Shown: piece after piece, positions 9,201 through 15,102 of the stretch
Layout: each line of letters opens with the position of its first letter
Numbering within the stretch: the first letter of the stretch is position 1
Source of the DNA: Deltaproteobacteria bacterium
GTDB lineage: Bacteria > Desulfobacterota > JADFXK01
Reading direction: 5' to 3'
Assembly: GCA_015233285.1 (NCBI GenBank)
Contig: JADFYA010000025.1
Coordinates: forward strand, 1-17,348
Length of the DNA: 17,348 nt
The notes under the pieces: generated by a model
Database searches by the model: none
What the model was told of the DNA's origin: nothing
Seen by the model: the letters and a program-made list of their open reading frames with translations, nothing else
Position numbers and translations under genes: made by a program

Positions 9201-9403
9201 GCGTTCATGGAAGCCCGGTTGAGGCCGTTGATCTGAGTTTGGAAACGCTCGGAAATGGCCAGACCCGAAGGGTCGTCAGCAGCGGAATTGATGCGGAGAC
9301 CTGTCGATAGTCGGCCAATACTCTTAGCCAGATTTGCATTTGAAGCAGATAAAGCCGTGTAGGCAGTTAACGCAGCAGCATTGTTCATAATAGACAGGTT
9401 CAT
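6221..9403 (-). CDS. Giant flagellin 2
   Basis: Filament subunit of 1060 aa, paralogue of the protein at 1213-4410. The N-terminal core includes RLSTGLRINSAADDPSGLAI, NAQDGISMMQLAEGAMNE and LQRMRELALQAANG; the C-terminal core includes QNRLEYTLDSL and ANSSITDLDMAK and ends TLLK. ATG 9403 is preceded at 6 bases by AAGGAGGA and gives the normal flagellin start MNLSIMNN; the in-frame ATG at 9451 would add 16 residues that do not fit the family. The large middle region carries Flagellin_IN-like repeats (IGNGHSATITF, YANGHSATINF). Unlike flagellin 1 it has four cysteines (260, 268, 329 and 355), all in the most divergent outer segment. Three tandem sigma28-like promoters and a GGA-loop hairpin lie upstream. 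It is probably the major or alternative filament protein; which one cannot be told from sequence. Confidence 0.95.
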   Translation of the reverse strand: MNLSIMNNAAALTAYTALSASNANLAKSIGRLSTGLRINSAADDPSGLAISERFQTQINGLNRASMNAQDGISMMQLAEGAMNETQSMLQRMRELALQAANGTLTASDRVQVQSEVDQLKQEIDRIAQSTEFNTRQLLNGDGSGIWSTDSPNILTASLTGQVQQGNYRITVQASATGTNDVWKSTIMQLTTPVAADHNSMRVGVNNTNGNMLSTASISIDDTLLNKSVSYSYKFLQGQAAEIIGQTGVMTGLAGNDLAICATISGFQCGVAGTASAYQTVYFSADSSIDISSAAATHHIVNFKAGTYTQNEITTALQTAGVGNLNVVWCANHSPAGGDFLVLSSTAGANFSITVCGATTGALGIGAGTLAPNTTVIGSQNSEDGHVFRISASAANNGFSLASGFMTFDIIGNGHSATITFNALKNVLSGASTNSSVRTVAFSEGEVLNTINSALETKAIGVRAQIGSDHQLTFVTTTADGTLRPANFIITNIRKAFLGTMSLSSIGIQAGTFAGIGNNKVVFSVNQSTVYTASLPTNVYSGTKTGMIKLAADLQTAMDAAVIAGGGSQANEVNVTYDSAAQSFHMISRRVGLNTSAVSEVQLFDGAGMASILSSIGLDLNTHALGNNDGISLAIYNGVGTNTLATNIYNRRGINSGALSWNLTSANKTTTISSDSTLAALGINLSFSSKVAAEAGNAGNFNIDVTKVGDLSYLAKGNDSLGEIAQFSGLLDQPKDITMYANGHSATINFDKATTLNDLQNMIVSAVTSSVDNRGLGLQVNGPVSAQNSVYQHVADYITNTAEGTYRQATGDAAVDGTLLVRSPWAGPDGQITFAADDDVLKAFGFAEIQKPTDATGKDPYYVQVQNAHTGELLGSRRVSSPQAADLIPGVNFKFNPTVDVTTSWNDQTGKFDFTADTNPVSSTLHVVDRSLNLQIGPNVGSEQTVKLSIGSVTAASLGLSNVLMVDPTLASNSVTVIDKAINTISVQRANLGAIQNRLEYTLDSLSSSQKNMTAANSSITDLDMAKGVSEMTKNQILVQAGTAMLAQANQVPQQLLTLLK

Positions 9404-9409
9404 GACATA

Positions 9410-9448
9410 TCCTCCTTGATCTCGCCATGCGGGAGAATCCTTTCTCCC
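9410..9448 (-). promoter_or_regulatory. Flagellin 2 leader: Shine-Dalgarno plus AGGA-loop hairpin
   Basis: The ribosome-binding site AAGGAGGA is at 9410-9417. The hairpin at 9431-9448 reads GGGAGAA-AGGA-TTCTCCC on the mRNA, a perfect 7-bp stem with AGGA as the loop. The loop-to-SD distance (28 bases) and the AAAGGATT core match the flagellin 1 leader although the stem sequence differs, which is compensatory-looking conservation. This is a candidate double CsrA site. Confidence 0.6.
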
Positions 9449-9593
9449 CACTCTCGAAACTGGATAAACTTAATTTCTAATTGGTGTTCAGTAGGTATGG
9501 CTGCCGTCGTCCGGAAGCAATCATGCCAAACACTTAGTTAAATACATTAGAATAGCCATCATTAAACCGAATGTATTCTTGCTTTTGATTCTA

Positions 9594-9621
9594 TTATCGT
9601 CAAATCGACAACGTTACTTTA
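9594..9621 (-). promoter_or_regulatory. Sigma28-like promoter P1 of flagellin 2
   Basis: TAAA-N16-GACGATAA on the minus strand, the copy nearest to the gene. The predicted start near 9587 gives a leader of about 185 bases. It shares the full 28-bp core and flanking sequence (transcript start AATCAAAAGCAAGA) with P3 and, slightly altered, with P2. Confidence 0.7.
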
Positions 9622-9815
9622 GATTTTTCTTTATCGGTTAGAAAAAAATGTTTCTCAGATTACTCATAAAATGACCATCGATAGAAGATAACAGGTAAGA
9701 TTACTTTCATTCTCGATTCAACAAATCGTTCTGGTTAGTAACGATTAAACTCTTTTCGGTCGGGACGAGTGAGTCTGACATCTTTTTTGACTTTGACAAC
9801 TCGCCTTTGATTACC

Positions 9816-9843
9816 TTATCGTCAAACCGACAACGTTACTTTA
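9816..9843 (-). promoter_or_regulatory. Sigma28-like promoter P2
   Basis: Second copy of the 28-bp element, exactly 222 bases upstream of P1, with a single change in the spacer. The transcript would begin AATCAAAGGCGAG and run through P1 into flagellin 2. Confidence 0.65.
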
Positions 9844-9990
9844 GATTTTTTTTGAGGCTGTCAAAATTTACTTGCCTGATTACGCGTAGAAGCAGTAGAA
9901 GTCACCTTTGATAGTCAACACAGCTCTCGTTTTCCAGGCTTGAAACCGTCGGTAACGGTCGCGTTTTGTTGATTATCAGAGGGCGGTCCC

Positions 9991-10024
9991 AAGATGGTCT
10001 GGAACATTGGACCCGGACCATCTT
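9991..10024 (-). other. Strong hairpin at the start of the P3 transcript
   Basis: AAGATGGTC (9991-9999) and GACCATCTT (10016-10024) are perfect inverted repeats; with one wobble the stem reaches 12 bp around a loop of about 10. It begins only some 10-15 bases after the predicted P3 start, and a second small stem (ACCGT/ACGGT) follows near 9947-9961. It could protect the 5-prime end, attenuate the transcript or belong to a small RNA. Confidence 0.4.
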
Positions 10025-10037
10025 GCTTTTGATTTCT

Positions 10038-10065
10038 TTATCGTCAAATCGACAACGATACTTTA
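10038..10065 (-). promoter_or_regulatory. Sigma28-like promoter P3
   Basis: Third copy, exactly 222 bases upstream of P2. The boxes and spacer length are identical and the spacer differs from P1 at one base. The flank CTTGCTTTTGATT is shared with P1. It would give a flagellin 2 leader of about 630 bases or a separate short RNA. Confidence 0.65.
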
Positions 10066-10243
10066 GTTTTTATTTTTATTCAGACTTACTTTATTATTAA
10101 ATAACAGCGAGAAGCATGTTGGATCGGTTCAAATCGTCAGCCGTGGATACGTTATGGACACGCATTGGCATCTTCACCATTTCAAGTGAGAATGTCAAAT
10201 TTGAGCCTTCCACATCTAATTAGATTATGGTGGTTAGAGCCCC

Positions 10244-10265
10244 GATGGACCGGTGATGGACCGGT
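10244..10265. repeat. Tandem duplication of an 11-bp unit
   Basis: GATGGACCGGT occurs twice without a gap, 64 bases upstream of the sigma54 promoter at 10329. It could be a binding site for an enhancer-binding activator or simply a slippage duplication. Confidence 0.4.
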
Positions 10266-10328
10266 ATCTTCAGCCCTGGCTTGAGCCGCCTGAATAAAGC
10301 TGTTATACTACTCCAACTTTTATTTTTA

Positions 10329-10344
10329 TGGCACGATTATTGCT
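10329..10344 (+). promoter_or_regulatory. Sigma54 (-24/-12) promoter
   Basis: TGGCACGATTATTGCT matches TGGCAC-N5-TTGC[AT], with the invariant GG and GC separated by 10 bases. It points to the plus strand, into the truncated transposase gene that starts 95-110 bases later. Transposase fragments are not expected to use sigma54, so the original target gene was probably displaced or deleted. Sigma54 commonly drives flagellar and nitrogen or stress genes, which fits the location beside flagellins. Confidence 0.65.
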
Positions 10345-10437
10345 TGCAGGCTGTGTTGTAGGCAAAAACAATATCTCATATATCCTCTAAAAAGCATGGT
10401 CCGTTTCGGACTTTCAAACTATTGCTTTGGAGGGGAC

Positions 10438-10857
10438 GTGAAAACAGGCGAACACGGTTTTACTGCAGATGATATTATAGAACTTAAAAAATATAGTAAA
10501 AAGCAGAAAGATGCTCGTCTCGGAAAGAGGTTTGTAGCTATGATATTACTTGCTAAAAATAATGATATTGAAGACGTAGCACATACTGTTAGCAAGAGCG
10601 TAAAAACTATCAAAAAATGGATTTCTATATACATTACTAACAGGGCTAAAGGTCTAAGTTATTTTCAATATAAACCTAAGAAATCATTTTTGACTAATGA
10701 ACAAATTAACCAATTAATAGCCTGGGTAAGAGAAAGCAATCCATCAATAGTAAAAGAAGTAAGAGACTATATAATAAATGAATTTAACGTGTTTTATAAC
10801 AATGAAGCTGTGCGGAAACCGGGTCACCAAACTCAACGATATAGTCATCCGATTTAG
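10438..10857 (+). pseudogene. IS630-type transposase, N-terminal fragment
   Basis: About 125 residues of the DNA-binding half of an IS630/Tc1-like transposase. A first helix-turn-helix lies near residues 20-60 (FVAMILLAKNNDIEDVAHTV then SKSVKTIKKWISIY). A winged helix follows at about 80-125 (LTNEQINQLIAWVRESNPSI, then VRDYIINEFNVFYNNEAVRK). The frame then changes to unrelated sequence and stops. The whole DDE catalytic domain, over half of a normal 330-350 aa protein, is missing, so it cannot transpose. I prefer GTG 10438, preceded by GGAGG, over ATG 10396. The piece is much more A+T-rich than its neighbours, which indicates foreign origin. Its 3-prime end is interrupted just before the inverted-repeat element at 10840-10980. 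Confidence 0.75.
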
Positions 10858-10980
10858 ATTTCTAGCATTTGGTATTGGTACCTGCTTAGGGCCTTAGTTA
10901 CAGGGCTGGCCAAGTGAGCGTCTGAAGTTCTACAAAAGGGGTCGCCCCAAAATGATAGGTTTCAAAATCGGATGACTATA
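10840..10980. mobile_element. 141-bp inverted-repeat element (MITE-like)
   Basis: TATAGTCATCCGATTT (10840-10855) is repeated exactly inverted at 10965-10980. Imperfect pairing continues inward for another 15 bases or so (CTA.CATTT on both arms). The ends carry TA, as expected for the TA target duplication of Tc1/mariner-IS630 elements. The interior has no coding capacity and includes a GGGG-TCG-CCCC hairpin. It is probably a MITE or the solo remnant of an IS inserted in or beside the dead transposase gene. Confidence 0.6.
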
Positions 10981-11135
10981 GCATTAATCCGCTTTAATGG
11001 GTGATCTCGATGCAACAGTCAACTAGGCGAGGAATTAGCTTAAACTTTCCCATTAGTTGAAAAGAGATGTTTTCCGGTGGATTGCTTGTCATTCTAGCCA
11101 CTTCTCGTTATAACTAATAAATGTTCTTATTATTG

Positions 11136-11165
11136 TTGCTTCGGCAGGAATAGTTAGGATATAAT
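11136..11165 (+). promoter_or_regulatory. Sigma70-type promoter upstream of the response regulator
   Basis: TTGCTT, 18 bases, TATAAT. The -10 is perfect, the -35 matches four of six, and the spacing is one base over optimum. It lies about 190 bases before ATG 11357. Otherwise 10981-11356 shows nothing recognisable. Confidence 0.45.
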
Positions 11166-11356
11166 ACTCGGACGAATTAGACGACATTGCCGGGACCGGG
11201 ACTATCACCAGGGACGGCCATATGAATACCAGAAGTCCTTAACCGGATTTTAAATAAAAAGGTATGTTGACCAAGAGCGGATGCCGAGATTCAGGCAGGT
11301 CGGCTCAACCTGCCATTCGATCTCTATTGTGGGTTCCAGGCCTTGGGGAGGCGCCA

Positions 11357-12019
11357 ATGAACGGCTATCAGGAAAAAAAGCCTTTGATCCTAATTGTAGA
11401 CGATGTTCCCATGAATCTCCAGGTATTGGGGAATACCTTAAGCCAGGAGAGCTATCAAATCGCCGTAGCCACAAATGGCCGACAGGCCTTATCCTTGACC
11501 GAGAGTGTGACACCCGACCTGATTCTACTTGATGTGGTCATGCCTGAGGTGGATGGATTTGAAGTTTGTAGAATTTTGAAGGGTGATGATCGGACTAAGG
11601 ATATTCCGATAATTTTCCTAACGGCCAAAAGCGAATCTGAAGATATCGTTAAAGGCTTCGAGCTGGGCGCGGTGGATTATTTAACTAAGCCCTTTAGTAC
11701 CTTGGAGCTTCTAGCCCGAGTCCGGACTCACCTGGAACTCAAAAGGTCCAAGGATAGGCAAAATGAATTAATTGCCCAGCTTAAGGATGCTCTGGCCCAG
11801 GTCAAACAACTCACCGGGTTGATCCCCATTTGTTCCCATTGTAAAAGGATACGCGATGATGCGGGATATTGGCAACAAGTGGAGGCATATATCGCCCGTT
11901 ATTCCGCGGCCCAATTCAGTCACAGTATTTGTCCTGAATGTCTGGACACGTATTATCCCGAGTTTGCCGACAAAATAAAGAAACGAAATGAAAAACAGGA
12001 AGACTCAACCCCGGATTAA
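11357..12019 (+). CDS. Response regulator with C-terminal CxxC/CxxC domain
   Basis: A cytoplasmic two-component receiver protein of 220 aa. Residues about 10-130 form a complete receiver: acidic pair D15-D16 (IVDDVPMN), phosphoacceptor D59 (LILLDVVMPEVDG), T89 (FLTAKS) and K111 (LTKPFS). A helix of about 20 residues (ELIAQLKDALAQVKQLTG) links it to a small domain with C159-x2-C162 (PICSHCKRIRDD), GYWQQVEAYI and C192-x2-C195 (SICPECLDTYYPE), which looks like a treble-clef or zinc-ribbon site. This tail recurs at the ends of response regulators and sensor kinases in deltaproteobacteria; its job is not established. ATG 11357 is preceded by GGAGG at 5 bases. No DNA-binding or output enzyme domain is present, so it may act by protein contact. 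It is intact, in contrast to the gene cluster immediately downstream. Confidence 0.9.
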   Translation: MNGYQEKKPLILIVDDVPMNLQVLGNTLSQESYQIAVATNGRQALSLTESVTPDLILLDVVMPEVDGFEVCRILKGDDRTKDIPIIFLTAKSESEDIVKGFELGAVDYLTKPFSTLELLARVRTHLELKRSKDRQNELIAQLKDALAQVKQLTGLIPICSHCKRIRDDAGYWQQVEAYIARYSAAQFSHSICPECLDTYYPEFADKIKKRNEKQEDSTPD

Positions 12020-12207
12020 GTTATTATTTGATTGATCATAACTGTCCTTTTTTTGAGATGACCTGGTCGCCGGTTACTCATTGTTTCTTACGGGTTGTCT
12101 TCAATAAGTAAACAGTAACAATAGCTTTCAGACACTTTACCTCTGACCATGTCAAATATAGCTGGAATCTCAACCCATATATGGCTAAAGGGCTAGGTGA
12201 AACAATC

Positions 12208-13046
12208 ATGAGTGACGAAGCAGTCAAAGTCTTGCTGGAGGAAGATAGCGAAGCCGATGTAATGATTATTTCAGGAATGTTAAAATCGGTCGACCAACCG
12301 TATTTTGATATTTTCGTAGTCACCACCTTGCAGGCTGCATTGAGGCACTACACGAAGAGAACTTTCATATTCTGCTCCTGGACCTGGGGCTGCCGGATTA
12401 GCGAGGGATCGAGACATTTATCCAGATGGCTAGCGTCTCATCGCTGCCCATAGTCGTTTTGACCGGATATAACGACGAAGAGCTGCCTATCGAGACACTC
12501 CGGCTGGGCGGTCAAGACTACCTGATGAAAGACCAGCTCCAGAGCCGCATCCTGATCAAAGCCATCCGTTATGCCACCGAACGGAAACGGGTCGAGCAAG
12601 AACGCCTTGAAAACTTAGAACGGGAAATTCGCTTATTAGAACAGCTTAACGCCTCTTCTTCTGCCACAGTTACTCCCCCTCATCAAGTCCCCGGTCCTTT
12701 ACGCCGCCGAAATTCTGAAGAATTTGCCGAGATAACCGCCGGCTATGCTAAAATCCTGGACCTTGCGCTGGACCAAAGGGCACGTAAGGTGGCCCTTAAC
12801 CTCCCTGATAGCATTCGCATTCTGGCCGAACGGCTAGGCGGCCTCATGGCCGGCCCGCGCGATATCACCGAAATCCACCTCAGCGTTTTAAAAAGTAAAA
12901 TGTCTGACACGCCGCCATCTACAGGCCAGGCATATGTAGAAGAAGGACGCTTACTGGTTTTTGAGCTCATGGGCTACCTGGCCTCGTACTATCGAACCGG
13001 GTTGATTGAAGCCGGCGGCGACGAGACTCCGACCCAAACCGGATAA
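12208..13046 (+). pseudogene. Broken kaiA-like gene: receiver plus KaiA/RsbU-type helical domain
   Basis: Two frames join into one protein of 279 residues, close to cyanobacterial KaiA (284). ATG 12208 has AGGTGA 7 bases upstream. Residues 7-120 form a receiver: E12-D13, D59 in FHILLLDLGLPD, T86 in VVLTGY, K108 in YLMKD. A charged helix follows (about 125-148). Residues 171-264 form a helical domain whose DITEIHLSVL and RLLVFELMGYLASYYR match the pattern of the KaiC-binding KaiA C-terminus (EIHMELM and RLTLIDVIAHLCEMYR) and of the related RsbU N-terminus. Lesions: a one-base deletion near 12346-12350 shifts the frame, and a TAG at 12399-12401 stands six codons past D59. The retained Asp resembles the KaiA3 type (receiver plus KaiA-like tail) rather than classical KaiA. 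KaiB and KaiC remnants follow, supporting the assignment. An RsbU-type partner is the alternative. Confidence 0.65.
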
Positions 13047-13397
13047 TATAAATCACCGACCAAACTACCAACTGTAAAGATATCTGCCCAAGAAAATCGT
13101 TCAGCCAAGGGGCAAGATTCAGGTTTATGGAAGCATGTAATTGTGATATGACTATATATGACATTAAAAATCCCGGCGATTACACTGCAAATAATTAATT
13201 ACAATTTTTTTTCAAAAAAACCCGTTTCAAATTTATTTTCGCCTGCCCTCTTCTTTGAACTGAAGAACGCCATGAAAGTATGGTTTCCGTTCGCTGTGAG
13301 ACCTCGGCGGGACGAATGCTAACGACGAACCGAACCCTCCTGCCGGCCATAACTGCTCCGGCAAATTTGAACAGACCATAGACAAGGGTGAAATGTC
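13047..13397 (+). other. Spacer between kaiA-like and kaiB remnants
   Basis: These 351 bases include an A/T-rich stretch around 13185-13245 (runs of eight T and seven A) but no open frame, RNA gene, clear promoter or terminator that I can support. It may contain the original kaiB promoter. Confidence 0.35.
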
Positions 13398-13703
13398 GTG
13401 AACAAATAACTCCTTAAGCTTTATGTCAGGAGTGACACACCAAGATCGGAGATGGCTGTGGCTAATCTGCGACGGCTCTGCGCGGAAGAGTTACCCGGAC
13501 AATTTGAGTTGGTCATCATTGATGTCCTGGAAAAGCCGCAGTTAGCCGAAGAAGACAAAATTATAGCTACGCCTACCCTGGTCAAGGAGCAGCCTCCGCC
13601 GGTTCGACGTATCATTGGAGACCTATCCAACAGCGCCAAAGTTCTTCACGGGCTTAACCTACAATCTATTCACAAGGCTAAACAGGGTGGAGGGTCTAAC
13701 TGA
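13398..13703 (+). pseudogene. kaiB: kaiB with a nonsense codon at position 4
   Basis: KaiB is the small thioredoxin-like clock protein that switches fold and binds the KaiC CI ring. The family hallmark is clear: IDVLEKPQLAEEDKIIATPT followed by PPPVRRIIGDLS. The normal first strand is also encoded (LLKLYV then DTPRSEMAVANL), but codon 4 after GTG 13398 is TAA (13407-13409), exactly where KaiB proteins have the conserved Tyr before LKLYV, so one substitution explains it. The loop usually reading AG after LYV reads RSD. Restart at ATG 13452 would drop the first beta-strand and give only 83 residues, unlikely to fold. The stop overlaps the kaiC start by one base (TGATG), a normal translationally coupled arrangement. 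The identity is firm; loss of function is very likely. Confidence 0.85.
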
Positions 13704-14808
13704 TGATCACGTTGAAAACCATTCCAGTGGTGGAGAAACTCAAAATCGGCATTCCTGGGTTCGATCAGATATCTCATGGTGGCTTACCGAAAGACAGAAC
13801 AACATTAGTATCAGGAACTTCAGGGAGCGCCAAAACGGTTTTTGCCGTCCAGTTCTTGGCCTCTGGGATTCAACAGGCAGACCAACACGGCGTTTTTGTT
13901 ACTTTTGAGGAATCACCCCGGGATATCTGCCAAAACATGCTGGGATTCAATTGGAACATCCAAGAATGGGAAAAACAGGGTAAATGGGCCTTTGTGGACG
14001 CCTCACCTCAGGTCGGTGAAGAAACCATTGTGGCCGGAAAATTTGATCTTGGCGCCTTGCTGGCCAGAATTAAACACGCCGTCCAAAAAGTCAACGCCAG
14101 CCGTATCTCTTTGGATTCATTGGGCGCGATCTTCACTAAATTTAATGATTCCAACACGATTCGCCGGGAGCTTTTCCGAATTGCGACAGCCCTCAAAGCC
14201 ATGGGGTTGACGGCCATCATGACGGCTGAAAGGACTCAAGAATACGGAGAAGTCTCCCGATTCGGAGTCGAAGAATTCGTGGCCGATAACGTTATCGTCC
14301 TGCGCAATGTGCTTGATGAAGAAAACCGCCGCCGCACCATGGAAGTGCTTAGGTTTAGAGGTACTTCTCATCAAAAGGGAGAAATGCCCTTCACCATCGT
14401 GCCGGGGCACGGCATTATCATGATCCCGCTTTCGGCGATTGAAATAAAGCAAACGTCATCCTCGACCCGGGTCACTTCCGGAAGCCCGGAATTAGACAGA
14501 ATGTGCGGGGGGGCTTTTATCGCGATTCAATTCTCCTCGTATCCGGGGCCACCGGCACCGGTAAGACGTTGACCACCGCCCAGTTTATCCAGGGCGGCTA
14601 TCAAATCGGGGATCGAACCCTTTTGTTCGCCTTTGAGGAAAGCCGGGAACAGATGTTCCGGAATGCCGGAGGTTGGGGGATTAACTTTGAAGAAATGGAA
14701 CGAGCCAATATGCTTAAAGTGGTCTCGTTATATCCGGAAGTACTGGGGTTGGAAGACCATCTCATCACCATGCGGGAAGTTATCGATTCTTTTAAGCCCG
14801 GCCGGATT
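13703..14808 (+). pseudogene. kaiC: kaiC: complete CI domain, frameshifted and truncated CII domain
   Basis: KaiC is the double RecA-like ATPase and autokinase at the core of Kai clocks. The CI domain (residues 1 to about 250) is complete: Walker A GTSGSAKT (38-45), catalytic Glu pair E69-E70 in VTFEES, Walker B near D138 (ISLDSLG), and the RFRGTSHQKGEMPF signature. At a run of seven G (14507-14513) the frame is lost by one base; with eight G it would continue CGGGFYRDSILLVSG. CII then has GATGTGKT and FAFEES but ends at KPGRI (14808). CII Walker B, the Ser/Thr phosphorylation segment and the C-terminal peptide are all absent, replaced in frame by histidine kinase sequence. ATG 13703 has GGAGG at 9 bases. 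A stand-alone CI product of about 270 residues plus a nonsense tail could still be made. The CI ATPase might survive; a phosphorylation cycle cannot. Confidence 0.85.
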
Positions 14809-15099
14809 ACGAGTTCAACGAGCAACATTTCCGGGATGTGCATTCAATCTGATGACAAACCAGAAATCACTCCAGGCAAATGCGTTCAGTTAAAAATACA
14901 GGACACGGGGGGCGGTATGGCCGCGGAAACCCTGTCCAGGGTGTTCGAGCCGTTCTTCACCACCAAATTCCAAGGCCGCGGGATGGGGTTGGCCGCCGCC
15001 TATGGGATTATCCGAAACCACGGAGGCTACATTTTGGCCGAGAGCCAAGAAGGCCGGGGCGCAACTTTTACCATCCACCTGCCGGCCACGGCCGATTAA
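14806..15099 (+). pseudogene. Histidine kinase remnant: HATPase C-terminal half fused to KaiC CII
   Basis: From the KPGRI junction the frame continues with the end of a sensor-kinase ATPase domain: KCVQLKIQDTGGGM (G1 box), LSRVFEPFFTTK (F box), GRGMGLAAAYGIIRNHGGYI (G2 box) and GATFTIHLPA. The sensor, HisKA dimerisation domain with its His, and the N box are missing. The KaiC segment KPGRI and the kinase segment that normally reads GRITxSTSN share the GRI coding sequence, which suggests recombination at a few bases of homology that removed the rest of kaiC and the front of the kinase in one event. Kinase genes directly after kaiBC are frequent in proteobacteria, so this was probably the output kinase of the system. 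Confidence 0.75.
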
Positions 15100-15102
15100 A
15101 AG

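Noticed and set aside
9355..9451. ATG at 9451 as start of flagellin 2
   Set aside because: The ATG at 9403 has an ideal AAGGAGGA and gives a normal flagellin N-terminus; the extra 16 residues overlap the leader hairpin.
9594..10065. Repeated 28-bp units as a CRISPR array
   Set aside because: The repeats are 222 bp apart, only three, and match a promoter consensus; there are no uniform short spacers and no cas genes.
12426..13046. Separate 206-aa protein
   Set aside because: Its first residues complete the receiver begun at 12208; it is the second half of the broken kaiA-like gene.
14503..15099. Independent gene for a small ATPase-kinase
   Set aside because: It starts at a frameshift inside kaiC and contains two partial unrelated domains; it is a truncated fusion, not a normal gene.
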